Assembly: GCF_014635585.1 (NCBI RefSeq)
Contig: NZ_BMDC01000005.1
Span: 25,097 to 89,096 of the forward strand
Reading direction: 5' to 3'
DNA length: 64,000 bases
From: Rothia aerolata
GTDB lineage: Bacteria > Actinomycetota > Actinomycetes > Actinomycetales > Micrococcaceae
The notes beneath the pieces are model-generated. The model had not been told where the DNA came from and made no database searches. It worked only from the letters and a program-made list of their open reading frames with translations. Positions 53,344 to 61,657 of the stretch are shown here, in pieces. How positions within the stretch are numbered: the first letter of the stretch is position 1; each line of letters begins with the position of its first letter. The translations under genes were made by a program, and so were the position numbers.

Positions 53344-53979
53344 CTATCGAGCCACCAGCGGCGACATCTTCTCTGCCTTGGCAGCCGCACCGGTGAGGCC
53401 GACCTCTTCAAGCCAGTTTCCCAGCATCAGATAACCCCCCTCGGTCAGCACCGACTCGGGGTGGAACTGCACGCCGTGCATGGGGGCCTCGGTGTGCTGA
53501 AGGCCCATAATAATTCCTCCATCGGTGGTTGAGGTGACCTTCAGCTGCTCGGGCATGGTCTCGGGTACCACCGCCAGAGAATGATAACGAGTCACCGTCA
53601 CCGGAGACTTCAGGCCGGCAAAAACGGACTCGCCCCCGTGCACCACCGAGGAGGTCTTGCCGTGCATCAGCTCAGGCGCATGGTCTACGGTGGCACCAAA
53701 AGCCTCGGCAATAGCCTGGTGGCCCAGGCAGACACCCAGCAGGGGCTTCTTGCTCTCGGCTGCCCAGCGAATGAGCCCGATAATGAACCCCGCGTCAGCA
53801 GGGGCACCGGGGCCCGGCGACACCAGCACGCCGTCATGGGCCTGCGCCAGCTCAACCGCGCCGTCCAGCGCCAGGTCGTCATTGCGGATTACCGTTACCT
53901 CAGCACCGAGCTCTTCGAGGTAACCCACCAGGGTGAAAACGAAGCTGTCGTAGTTATCAATTACAAGAATTTTGGTCAC
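53344..53979 (-). CDS. trpG: TrpG/PabA-type glutamine amidotransferase subunit
   Basis: 211 residues, class I amidotransferase. The nucleophile Cys is in GVCLGHQAIAE, and the His-Glu pair in VQFHPESV. The start MTKILVIDNYDSFVFTLVGYL and the SPGPGAP motif are typical of anthranilate or aminodeoxychorismate synthase component II. It supplies ammonia for tryptophan or folate precursor synthesis, probably both. Its place between pknB and the sortase/crgA genes is as in M. tuberculosis (Rv0013). Convergent with pknB. Confidence 0.92.
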   Translation of the reverse strand: MTKILVIDNYDSFVFTLVGYLEELGAEVTVIRNDDLALDGAVELAQAHDGVLVSPGPGAPADAGFIIGLIRWAAESKKPLLGVCLGHQAIAEAFGATVDHAPELMHGKTSSVVHGGESVFAGLKSPVTVTRYHSLAVVPETMPEQLKVTSTTDGGIIMGLQHTEAPMHGVQFHPESVLTEGGYLMLGNWLEEVGLTGAAAKAEKMSPLVAR

Positions 53980-54000
53980 GGTGTTATCTCCTTGGGGCAG

Positions 54001-54165
54001 CTATTCAGTGGGAATGGTGACATCGCGGTAGAAGGGTGAGTACTGTTCCACCGCAGGGAATACATATTCCATCAGGCACCAGACCACCAGCAGAATCAGG
54101 GCAAGAGCAATAATGATGCGCAGCCACAGGGGGCCGGGCAAGTGTCTAAAAATCCATCCGTACAT
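54001..54165 (-). CDS. Small single-helix membrane protein between trpG and sortase
   Basis: 54 residues: MYGWIFRHLPGPLWLR, a hydrophobic helix (IIIALALILLVVWCLMEYVF), then an acidic outside end with PFYRDVTIPTE. It lies 18 nt downstream of the sortase gene on the same strand and 21 nt before trpG, so it belongs to the sortase-trpG operon. Small genes of this kind are common at this position in actinobacteria. Function unknown. Confidence 0.75.
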   Translation of the reverse strand: MYGWIFRHLPGPLWLRIIIALALILLVVWCLMEYVFPAVEQYSPFYRDVTIPTE

Positions 54166-54183
54166 CGTGTGTATCTTTTCTGC

Positions 54184-54987
54184 TTAGCTTGCTACCGAGT
54201 TGGCGATTTCGGCCGGGGCTCCGGCTTCGAGAGGCTGCCAGTTCTCCATCTTGGCATGGACAATGTACCGCTCGGTATCTCCGTAGCGGGGGTGGCAGGT
54301 GGTAAGTGTGAGCAGCCGCTGGCTTGCCTCACCTGTGGGGTCATCGGGGTTGGGGGCAATCACGTCTACTTCGCTGGGCAGCACAATTTTGGTCTCATAG
54401 ATGGTGTAGGTGTAGTAGCCGTCTTTGGTCTGCACATAGATGTGGTCGCCCTCTTGAAGCTCCTCTACGCGGTCGAGCACAGCGCCGTTGGTCTGGCGGT
54501 GACCAGCCAGGGCAAAGTTACCCACTTCCCCGGGCATGGCTGTACCTTCATAGTGGCCCAGGCCCAGGGTATCGAGCACATCGGTGCCGGTGCCCTCTGC
54601 GGTGGGCCGCATGTAGTTCTCGCCAAACCGGGGAATGTAGACCACGCCAAAGGTTTCGCCGTAGGCGGGGGCTGCCGAGGTGGCGGGATCGGTCGGATCC
54701 CAGTCGCCGGGTTTGAGACTGGGGACGGACGACGCGCCGTCGCCGGAATCACCCGCGGCGGCCTGGGTGCCGCTTCCGCCCGCGGCGGCATTGAACTCCT
54801 GAATCAGAGAATCAACCGCCTGGTCTTGGGCTTTATTGGCTGAGATGTTGGTCCACCACAGCTGCCAGGCAACAAAGAGCAGAAGAATAAATCCTACGGT
54901 AATGAGTAGCTCACCCAGAATTTGGATAATCCACTGGCCCGCCGAACGAGATGACGGCGGGGTACCAGTGTGCTGTTTAGCTGCCAT
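54184..54987 (-). CDS. srtE: Class E sortase
   Basis: 267 residues. Cytoplasmic start, one membrane helix (LGELLITVGFILLLFVAWQL), a low-complexity Gly/Ser/Ala stalk, then the sortase barrel. The catalytic His is in FALAGHRQT, the Cys in LTLTTCHPRYG and the Arg in DTERYIV. Class E enzymes prefer LAxTG signals, and the nucleotidase at 34413-36818 has LASTG, so it is a likely substrate. It sits divergently from crgA, with hairpin element C between them. Confidence 0.92.
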   Translation of the reverse strand: MAAKQHTGTPPSSRSAGQWIIQILGELLITVGFILLLFVAWQLWWTNISANKAQDQAVDSLIQEFNAAAGGSGTQAAAGDSGDGASSVPSLKPGDWDPTDPATSAAPAYGETFGVVYIPRFGENYMRPTAEGTGTDVLDTLGLGHYEGTAMPGEVGNFALAGHRQTNGAVLDRVEELQEGDHIYVQTKDGYYTYTIYETKIVLPSEVDVIAPNPDDPTGEASQRLLTLTTCHPRYGDTERYIVHAKMENWQPLEAGAPAEIANSVAS

Positions 54988-55033
54988 GAAGTCCTCTATG
55001 TATGCCCGGTGATGTGAGCAGAACGCTAGGAGT

Positions 55034-55149
55034 CTTATTCAAAAGGTCACACAAGACAGCCCGAGAGCGCCTGGCCAACTGGCATCGGGGCTGGCGTTTA
55101 AGGGAGGTTGGCCAGCGCTCTCGGGCTGGATACCCCACCTTTGAATAAG
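55034..55149. repeat. Loop-conserved long hairpin element, copy C
   Basis: Outer stem CTTATTCAAA...TTTGAATAAG plus an inner stem of about 22 bp (AGCCCGAGAGCGC and GGCCAAC paired with their complements at 55107-55128), loop 55080-55106. Loop sequence TGGCATCGGGGCTGG plus CGTTTAAGGGAG matches copy B on its minus strand. It lies in the promoter gap between divergent srtE and crgA. Confidence 0.78.
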
Positions 55150-55264
55150 CCTCTAGGTTTACGAGTGATTTTTATCAGCACATGCGCCGGTTTTAAACCT
55201 AGTATTGTTATACAAGATTAAACCGTACATGATTGCCGCCGTGAAAGTGGATACTGGAGGAAAC

Positions 55265-55564
55265 GTGACTGATTCTCAGAAGAAATCGGTTCGTGCTGGA
55301 AACGAAGATCACCTTGATCTGGAGCGCGATGAGGCCGCTTTCCGTCGCGCCGCTAAAGAGATGACCGCAGACGAGTTCGCCTCCCCCACTCCCCTGTGGT
55401 ACCGGGTGATTATGTTTAGCCTGGTAGGTTTGGGAATTCTCTGGATTATTGTTTTCTACCTGAGCGGAAACATGTTTCCCGTGCCCTCCATCGGTAGCTG
55501 GAACATTGTGGTTGGTGTTGCCCTGATGATGGTGGGCATGGTCATGATGACCCGCTGGCGTTAG
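55265..55564 (+). CDS. crgA: Cell division protein CrgA
   Basis: 99 residues from GTG 55265, which has GGAGG 6 nt upstream. The longer open frame starts at 55205 without such support. A cytoplasmic N-terminus is followed by two membrane helices (WYRVIMFSLVGLGILWIIVF and NIVVGVALMMVGMVMMTRW), with the family's PTPLWYR entry to helix 1. CrgA recruits FtsI and other divisome proteins. Canonical neighbour of the sortase and pknB block. Confidence 0.93.
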   Translation: MTDSQKKSVRAGNEDHLDLERDEAAFRRAAKEMTADEFASPTPLWYRVIMFSLVGLGILWIIVFYLSGNMFPVPSIGSWNIVVGVALMMVGMVMMTRWR

Positions 55565-55573
55565 GAGTTTTTC

Positions 55574-55801
55574 GTGTCTGCCCCCAAGGATTCTTCACCC
55601 GAGCCCGCTCCCGAGGAGCCTGCCGATTCCAAGCCCGAGGTGACCAACCCTAAGAACCTGGCTCCGGTTGATCCCAATGAACCTCGTGAAGAGCGCAAAG
55701 ACATTAAGGCTGCCCGTTTTGAGACTAAGTTGCGCCGCTGGGCTCTTCTCGGTTTTGTGCTTGCTGCCCTGATTTATTTTGTCTGGCAGTCACTGGCCTA
55801 A
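55574..55801 (+). CDS. Small single-helix membrane protein after crgA
   Basis: 75 residues: a Pro/Glu/Asp-rich cytoplasmic region, then a basic stretch (ETKLRRW) and one C-terminal membrane helix (ALLGFVLAALIYFVWQSLA). GTG start with AGGAG 8 nt upstream, 9 nt after crgA, same operon. Its last 77 bp overlap the 3' end of the opposite ACR3/BASS gene. Function unknown. Confidence 0.72.
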   Translation: MSAPKDSSPEPAPEEPADSKPEVTNPKNLAPVDPNEPREERKDIKAARFETKLRRWALLGFVLAALIYFVWQSLA

Positions 55802-56780
55802 GCAGCTTGACCATACCCACCATCACCAAAAGCTCTACCAGGGTTTGACTCACCACTGCCAGCGGTAGGGCAGGTTGCCCAGCTATCTCTGCTAACCCCA
55901 GGACAAAGGGGAGTACCACTAATGCATTGCGGGTTACCGCTGAGAAGGTAAGGGCAACCCGGTCGGCAACTTGAGTTTTTGCCGCAAGAAACCAGGCTAG
56001 GAGCCCGCTGACCAGTGCATATACCGCATAGGTAATCATCAGCGGAAAGAACTGGCTCAGCTGGTGAGCCACCGCCCCAAAGTGGGCCGCCACGGTGGTG
56101 AAGAGAACCAGCATCATCAGCGGAACCATAGCCCGCTCAGACAGGTTTTCGGCCCTGGCTCGAATCGCTTCGGTTCCTCGCTGGAGCAGGTAGGCCAGGG
56201 CAAGCGGTACCAGCACGGTAGCTAGTGCCACCAGGACGGCGGGTGCGGAGGTTGCGAGCGCGCGCAGACTCAGTGGCGCAGGAGGTTCCACTATTCCCCA
56301 GAAGGCATAGACAGTCAGCCAGAGGGGAAGGGCAAGGAGCTGGGCTAGCAAAAGAAGCGGGGTTACCCTCAACAGGTGCTGGTGAGATCCCCCTGCCAGA
56401 CCGCAAAACACCACCACGTAGTCGATACAGGGCGCCAGGAGCACCAGTGCCGCCGCGAAAAGCAGTCCGGAAGAAATTCTTGTAATTTCAAAAATCCCCG
56501 CCAGCAGCGCAGCCACCATCAGGGGGTTGAGCAGAAAATTGAGAACCAGAAGCCAGCCCAGAAAACGCGGGGGAAAGGCATATTCTCCCCGGGGTATTTT
56601 CAAAGGCACTGCCAGAAAGGTTGCCAGCAGCAAAGCACCCAGGGCTGGGGTAACCGCAACCTCAAACGCGGCACCCAGACGGGGTAGCGGCGTCCTCGAT
56701 ACAAGAAAACCCGCACCGGCACCCGCCGCCAGAGACCCAAGGTAGAGGGCAACCTGGTGGCGCTCTAACCAAGCAAACAT
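55725..56780 (-). CDS. ACR3/BASS-type transporter (arsenite or organic anion)
   Basis: 351 residues, ten membrane helices. The LLNPLMVAALLAGIF and APCIDYVVVFCGLAGG blocks and the late TFSAVTRNALVVLPFVLG block match the bile acid:Na+ symporter superfamily, closest to ACR3 arsenite exporters (Cys in the helix-4 APCIDYV position). No arsR or arsC gene is nearby, so the arsenite role is only possible. The C-terminal tail overlaps the opposite small gene. Confidence 0.78.
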   Translation of the reverse strand: MFAWLERHQVALYLGSLAAGAGAGFLVSRTPLPRLGAAFEVAVTPALGALLLATFLAVPLKIPRGEYAFPPRFLGWLLVLNFLLNPLMVAALLAGIFEITRISSGLLFAAALVLLAPCIDYVVVFCGLAGGSHQHLLRVTPLLLLAQLLALPLWLTVYAFWGIVEPPAPLSLRALATSAPAVLVALATVLVPLALAYLLQRGTEAIRARAENLSERAMVPLMMLVLFTTVAAHFGAVAHQLSQFFPLMITYAVYALVSGLLAWFLAAKTQVADRVALTFSAVTRNALVVLPFVLGLAEIAGQPALPLAVVSQTLVELLVMVGMVKLLRPVTARQNKSGQQAQNREEPSGAT

Positions 56781-56801
56781 ATGCCCCTAACCTCTATATA
56801 A

Positions 56802-56834
56802 AACGAGCCGTTTATCCATGATAAACGGCTCGTT
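56802..56834 (-). terminator. Terminator of yceI copy 1
   Basis: A 14-bp stem AACGAGCCGTTTAT (56802-56815) / ATAAACGGCTCGTT (56821-56834). Read on the minus strand it ends in TTTTATATA. Confidence 0.8.
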
Positions 56835-56850
56835 CTCGCTACCAGAATCC

Positions 56851-57392
56851 CTAGTGGGTTTCGGGGGCGGTGAACTCCACTTCGAGGTTGAGGGAAATAG
56901 TATCTCCCACGGCAAAGCCGCCGCTCACCAGCGGTGCGTTCCAGTAAACACCGAAGTCCTTGCGGGAAATCTCACCGGTGAGAGAGGCTCCAAAGCGGGT
57001 GGTGTCCATGTGGTCGTCCACCACGCCGTTGAAGGTTCCCTTCAGCTCAACCGACTTGGTCACACCGCGCAGGGTCAAATCTCCCACCAGGGTCAGGTCT
57101 TCTCCGTCAAGATTGAAGGAGGTAGAAACGAAGGTCATAGTGGGGTACTTCTTGGCGTTGAAGAAGTCTTCGGAGCGCAGGTGCTTATCACGGGCCTCAA
57201 TCTGGGTATCAATCGAGGCAACCTGAATCGCTACGTCAATCTCAGACTGGTTGATGTCCTGATCGATAATCGCGGTGGCGGTGATGTCGGTAAAGACCCC
57301 TCGCACCCGAGCAATGGCGGCATGGCGCACCGAGAAACCAATGTAGGAGTGCAGGGGTCGAGGTGCCAGACACCGGGCTTAATTTCAGTCAT
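56851..57392 (-). pseudogene. YceI family protein, frameshifted near the N-terminus
   Basis: From ATG 57392 (GGAG upstream) the frame reads MTEIKPGVWHLDP and then loses likeness. The rest of YceI (HSYIGFSVRHAA, then IARVRGVF to the C-terminal FGASLTGEISRKDFGVYW) continues in another phase from about 57350. One more C in the CCCC run at 57354-57357 (minus strand) would restore a 180-residue protein closely similar to the neighbour at 57609. YceI proteins are lipocalin-like barrels that bind polyprenoids. It is either a recent pseudogene or a homopolymer read error. Confidence 0.8.
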
Positions 57393-57508
57393 TACATTCT
57401 CCTTCCGGGAGGTAGGTGCCCTCATTTTGCTTCATCTGTAAAGCATTGGGCTAAATTATTTTTATTATATGCCTGCCCTCACACTTTGCCGGTAATGGGG
57501 CAAACAAA

Positions 57509-57540
57509 AAGTACCCGGCATCAGATGATGCCGGGTACTT
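57509..57540 (-). terminator. Terminator of yceI copy 2
   Basis: Perfect 14-bp stem AAGTACCCGGCATC / GATGCCGGGTACTT. On the minus strand it is followed by TTTGTTT. Confidence 0.85.
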
Positions 57541-57608
57541 CATACACACTATATTCAGGGATCACGCCCTAGCGGAGAGAAACCGCCTGTTCTACCGGAG
57601 GTAGAAGA

Positions 57609-58148
57609 TTATGCCTCTGCCTGAACGAACTCAACGTCCAGGTGCAGAGCGACCTTGTCGCCAACCAGTGCGCCGCCGGCCTCAACGGTTGCACTCCAGG
57701 TCATGCCGAATTCCTTGCGGGAAATCTTACCCTCGAGGGAGGCACCGAAGCGGGTCTGGCCGTTCTGGTCAACAACTGCGCCGCCGAACTCACCGGAGAG
57801 CTCGATGGGCTTGGTAACACCGTGCAGGGTCAGATCGCCAGCGATGGTCAGCTTGTCGCCCTCCAGGGTGAAGGAGGTGGACTTGAAATCAATGGTGGGG
57901 TACTGCTCTACATCGAAGAAGTCTGCGGAACGCAGGTGCTCGTCGCGAGCCTCAATGCGGGTATCGATAGAAGCTACCTTGATGGTTGCCTCAACGGTGG
58001 AGTCATTGACGTTCTCTGCAACGTTTGCAACGCCTTCGATGTCATTGAAGGCACCGCGCACCTTAGAAACTGCTGCGTGACGAACAGCGAAGCCTACGGT
58101 TGAGTGGTAGCTATCGAGGTTCCAGGCGCCTGCGGTCAGTTCTGCCAT
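57609..58148 (-). CDS. YceI family protein, intact copy
   Basis: 179 residues without a signal peptide, the full YceI domain: AGAWNLDSYHSTVGFAVRHA, VASIDTRIEARDEHLRS, LTLHGVTKPIELSGEF and FGASLEGKISRKEFGMTW. YceI barrels bind isoprenoid or amide lipids. Cytoplasmic members occur in actinobacteria. A paralogue, currently frameshifted, lies 216 bp downstream on the same strand, each with its own terminator. Confidence 0.92.
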   Translation of the reverse strand: MAELTAGAWNLDSYHSTVGFAVRHAAVSKVRGAFNDIEGVANVAENVNDSTVEATIKVASIDTRIEARDEHLRSADFFDVEQYPTIDFKSTSFTLEGDKLTIAGDLTLHGVTKPIELSGEFGGAVVDQNGQTRFGASLEGKISRKEFGMTWSATVEAGGALVGDKVALHLDVEFVQAEA

Positions 58149-58265
58149 AACGGTGTTTTCCTTTCGGTTTTGCTTTGTGCTTTCGAGAGAAAACTTTACT
58201 CAGAAAGTTTTTACAATGCAAATTGAACGGCGGTTTTTAAGAAGAAATTTTACGAACCCTACTCC

Positions 58266-59180
58266 TTACGCCTTAAAGACGCCCTCCGCGGCGGCATAAA
58301 CCCGCTCAGTCACGCGATCCAGAACCCCGGAAGAAATCTTCCACCGCTGCCAGTAAAGCGGAAACTCAATGGGCTCCTCCACCAGCTTGACCAGCTCCCC
58401 CGATTCCAGCCCCGCCCTGCACTGCTGCTCGGGCACGATTCCCCAGCCGATTCCCAGTTGGACGGCGCGGGCGTAGTCGGGTGAGGACGGCACGTAGACG
58501 CTGGGGGCCTGCCCCGCGGCGTCGTCCTTCAAATCAAACTGCGCCAGCAGCAGCGAGCGCGCGAGATCCTGCCCCACGTCCTTGCGGTCATATTCGATTA
58601 CCGGGGCAGCATTGAGCTCTTCGAGGGTAATCGACCGTGGCCAGCCCGCAAAAGAGGTGCGGGCAAACTCCGCCGAGCCCACCACCCAGTAGCGGGTCAC
58701 ACCCAGACGCTCCACCACACAGCCGGGAATGGACTCGGGGTGGGAGGTAATGGCGGCCATGGTCTCCCCGGAGCGAAGCAGGGCCGAAGAATACTGCTCT
58801 CCCTCGCGGCGCAGGTCGCAGAAAATGCGGTCTTCGCGGGCGAGCTGAGCCACGGCGTCAAGGAACCAGGTGGCAAGAGAGTCTGCATTAACGGCGATTG
58901 CCACGCTGTGGTTTCCACCCTCCCCACCCAGCTCCCGCTCTAGCTCATTATTGAGGTACTCTGACTGGCGGGCAACCCTCAGAACAATCTGGCCGGTCTC
59001 GGTAGGAACCACCGGGTTGGTGCGCTTGAGCAGCACGCGCCCGGCAGCCTGCTCCATAGCCTTAATCCGTTGCGAAACAGCGGAGGCGCTAATCATCAGC
59101 ACATCGGCGGCGGCTTCAAAGGTTCCGTACTCAATCACCAGCACAAAGGTGCGCAGCTGTTCTGCAGTAAAACGACTCAT
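58266..59180 (-). CDS. lysG: LysG/ArgP-type LysR regulator
   Basis: 304 residues. LysR helix-turn-helix (FTAEQLRTFVLVIEYGTFEA, SASAVSQRIKAMEQAAGRVL) and an effector domain. It is closest in layout to LysG/ArgP, which sense lysine and arginine and switch on the exporter gene encoded divergently. The gap to lysE is about 70 bp and probably holds both promoters. Confidence 0.88.
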   Translation of the reverse strand: MSRFTAEQLRTFVLVIEYGTFEAAADVLMISASAVSQRIKAMEQAAGRVLLKRTNPVVPTETGQIVLRVARQSEYLNNELERELGGEGGNHSVAIAVNADSLATWFLDAVAQLAREDRIFCDLRREGEQYSSALLRSGETMAAITSHPESIPGCVVERLGVTRYWVVGSAEFARTSFAGWPRSITLEELNAAPVIEYDRKDVGQDLARSLLLAQFDLKDDAAGQAPSVYVPSSPDYARAVQLGIGWGIVPEQQCRAGLESGELVKLVEEPIEFPLYWQRWKISSGVLDRVTERVYAAAEGVFKA

Positions 59181-59249
59181 AAGAATATCTTATGCAGATA
59201 AAGAATATTTAGATGGTCTTATTCTTGTCTTTTGCGTAGGGTTTTACCC

Positions 59250-59873
59250 ATGACCTTGGACAACCTCATGCTGATTCTACTGGGCGCGGGCACCGGACTG
59301 TCTCTAATTGTTGCCATTGGTGCCCAGAACGCCTTTATTCTCAAGCAGGGAATCATCGGGCGATACATTACGCCCATTATCGCCTTCTGCATTCTCTCCG
59401 ACGCCCTGCTGATTGGCATTGGGGTTTTCACCGTGGGAAAGATTGCCGAATCAGCCGACTGGATTCTTGAGGTTCTGCGCTGGGGCGGCGGTGCCTTTCT
59501 GGTGTGGTACGGGCTCTCCGCCCTGAAGCGCGCCCTGCACCCCTCAGCCCTGACGGTCGATACCGGCGAGGCAGGGCCCAAAACCCTGGGGCGCGCCCTG
59601 GCGATCACCTTCGCCATTACCTATCTGAATCCGCACGTTTACCTAGACACCATGGCACTTCTGGGCTCCCTCGCTAACACCCACGGACCGGTAGGCAAGT
59701 GGTGGTTTTATGCAGGCTGTGTGCTGGGCTCTACCATTTGGTTCACCGCCCTAGGCTACGGTTCCCGCCTGCTGCGCCCCTTCTTCGCGCGCGAATCTTC
59801 CTGGCGCGTGCTGGACTTTATCATCGCCGTCATTATGCTCTCCCTGGCGGCGAAGCTACTCACTGGCAATTGA
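59250..59873 (+). CDS. lysE: LysE/ArgO-type basic amino acid exporter
   Basis: 207 residues, six membrane helices. The start GAGTGLSLIVAIGAQNAFIL and the later FAITYLNPHVYLDTMALLG are the LysE signature blocks. It exports lysine and arginine when they accumulate. It is divergent from lysG. I chose ATG 59250. A TTG at 59232 would add six residues. Its stop codon lies in hairpin element D. Confidence 0.9.
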   Translation: MTLDNLMLILLGAGTGLSLIVAIGAQNAFILKQGIIGRYITPIIAFCILSDALLIGIGVFTVGKIAESADWILEVLRWGGGAFLVWYGLSALKRALHPSALTVDTGEAGPKTLGRALAITFAITYLNPHVYLDTMALLGSLANTHGPVGKWWFYAGCVLGSTIWFTALGYGSRLLRPFFARESSWRVLDFIIAVIMLSLAAKLLTGN

Positions 59874-59931
59874 CCGGCAACCGACCCTCTGCACGGCCAC
59901 TTGACGCCTCAATGGGCCAGTTGCCGGTCAA
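59870..59931. repeat. Loop-conserved long hairpin element, copy D
   Basis: A perfect 12-bp stem TTGACCGGCAAC (59870-59881) / 59920-59931 with a 38-nt loop. On the minus strand the loop begins AACTGGC and ends GAGGGTCGGTT, like copy A. It overlaps the lysE stop. Confidence 0.65.
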
Positions 59932-60026
59932 CCGCAAACCACACCAAGAAAAAGCGTGACCAAAAATGATTATTTGTGTATTCTTTTAATCAATTCCAAT
60001 CATAATTGAGCGCAAAGGATCATTTC

Positions 60027-60776
60027 ATGCTGGCAGACGAACGCCAAGCCAGGATCGTCAGCGAGGTAGACCGCCGCGGCACCGTCACCACCGCAGACCT
60101 CATTGAGGTCTTCGGGGTCTCCCCCATTACCATCCGGCGCGACCTCAATGACCTGGCAGAAAAAGGTCTCATCATCAAGGTGCACGGTGGCGCCCGCTCG
60201 GTGCAGACTAACAGCAACCCCGCCTTTGAGATTAAGGCAAGCACCAACAGGGCCGCTAAAGAGGCAATCGCCGCCACCACCAAAGAGCTGGTCAAAGACG
60301 GCGAATCCCTCATGATTTCCACCGGCACCACCTGCGCAGCCATAGCGGCCCAGCTCAGCACCAAGCAGAACCTCACGGTGGTCACCAACGGCGCCCCCAT
60401 CGCAGATGCCTTCTCCACCGACACCGAGGTCTATCTCACCGGTGGGCGCCGCACCGAGAATCACGCCCTGGTAGGCCCCCTTGCTACAGCCAGTATCAGC
60501 CAGTTTCACGCCAAGACCCTCATCACCAGCGTGCACGCGGCAGATTCCGCCGGCTTCACCACTCCCTCCCCTGAGGAGGCAGAGACCATCAAGGCCATGT
60601 TTGCCGCCTGCGAGAGGGTAATCCTCGCTCTGGACCATTCCAAATGGGGCGTGCAGGCTTTGGCGAACCTGGGCAGCTGGCAGCAGGTAGACACCGTGGT
60701 GGTGGACTCCGAGATGCCCTCCGAAGCTATCAATGAACTCAAGGAACTCGTAGACAAGGTGGTAGTTGCATCATGA
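60027..60776 (+). CDS. DeoR family transcriptional regulator
   Basis: 249 residues. N-terminal HTH (LADERQARIVSEVDRRGTVT, then VSPITIRRDLNDL) and a DeoR C-terminal sugar-phosphate sensor with ISTGTTCAAIA and LTGGRRTENHALVGP. I chose ATG 60027 with AAAGGA about 8 nt upstream over TTG 60006. It overlaps the next gene by 4 nt (ATGA), so the two work in one operon. A role in galactose or another sugar pathway is suggested by the GalT-like neighbour. Confidence 0.88.
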   Translation: MLADERQARIVSEVDRRGTVTTADLIEVFGVSPITIRRDLNDLAEKGLIIKVHGGARSVQTNSNPAFEIKASTNRAAKEAIAATTKELVKDGESLMISTGTTCAAIAAQLSTKQNLTVVTNGAPIADAFSTDTEVYLTGGRRTENHALVGPLATASISQFHAKTLITSVHAADSAGFTTPSPEEAETIKAMFAACERVILALDHSKWGVQALANLGSWQQVDTVVVDSEMPSEAINELKELVDKVVVAS

Positions 60777-61648
60777 CTCAGACAGTTTTTTCTCTGACCC
60801 AGCAGGATCATCGGAGCCTGGGTATCCGGCGGGATCCGCTCACCGGCGAGTACATCAGCGTCGCCGGTACAGTGCCCCTGCTGGATTCTTACTCCCGCCG
60901 CCTCCAGGCCAACGGAACGCTGCTAGAAGCTGAAGCCGCGGCTTTTGCTGGGGCGGATCATCAGGACGACGCCGCCGACCCGCTCTCCGCCCTTGAGGCT
61001 GGGGCGCTGAGGCCCCAGGAACCTACCCATCTGGAAACTATCTCTACCTTTGGGCAGCTGAGCGATTCGCTGGTGACCGCTCTTCTCGGTGAGTACATTG
61101 CCCGCTTCACAGAGCTGGTTCCCCGCCGGGATATTTCCGAACTCTCTGTCAAAGAAATGTGCGTGGAGGGCGAGGTGACCGCTCAGATTGCCGGCTTCAC
61201 TGCTCCCAGCGAGGCAACCGAGACAGTCGATGAGCAGGCCCAGCGCTGGGCACGCCGTACCGGTGGCGATTTGCTGGCCGATGTTTTGGTCTCTGAAATT
61301 GTTGCTAGCGAGAGAATCCTCTTCACAGGGGATCACTGGGTTGCCTACGTACCCTACGCCTCGGCGCACCCCTGCGAGATTATGCTGCTACCGAAGGCCC
61401 CCAGCAGGAACCTGGTTGCCATGACAGACAGTGCCCAGGAAGACCTCCAGCGCACCTACCGGCGCGCCCTAGCCGCCCTGCGGCGTCTGAGCGGGGTAGC
61501 GGCGTCCTACACCTCCACCTGGCACATGGCGCCGATCCCCCACTGCCGCGCGGTCTCCCGCATGAGGGTACACATCACGGCAGAAACAGACCTGCTCCGG
61601 GGCAAAACCCCGGAGCAGGTAGCGCAGACTCTGCGCGAGCACCTCTAG
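60773..61648 (+). CDS. GalT-like protein without the catalytic HPH motif
   Basis: 291 residues (GalT enzymes have about 350). The N-terminus GIRRDPLTGEYISVAG and the C-terminal half (HWVAYVPYASAHPCEIMLLPK, ALRRL, then STWHMAPI and TPEQVAQTLREHL) follow galactose-1-phosphate uridylyltransferase. Where GalT has the active-site SNPHPHGQ segment, this protein reads VEGEVTAQIAGF, with no His-Pro-His. The zinc-site cysteines of the N-terminal part are also not visible. It is therefore probably not an active GalT. It may be a decayed gene kept in frame or a sugar-nucleotide-binding partner of the DeoR protein. No galK follows. Confidence 0.65.
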   Translation: MTQTVFSLTQQDHRSLGIRRDPLTGEYISVAGTVPLLDSYSRRLQANGTLLEAEAAAFAGADHQDDAADPLSALEAGALRPQEPTHLETISTFGQLSDSLVTALLGEYIARFTELVPRRDISELSVKEMCVEGEVTAQIAGFTAPSEATETVDEQAQRWARRTGGDLLADVLVSEIVASERILFTGDHWVAYVPYASAHPCEIMLLPKAPSRNLVAMTDSAQEDLQRTYRRALAALRRLSGVAASYTSTWHMAPIPHCRAVSRMRVHITAETDLLRGKTPEQVAQTLREHL

Positions 61649-61657
61649 GCGCAGAGG

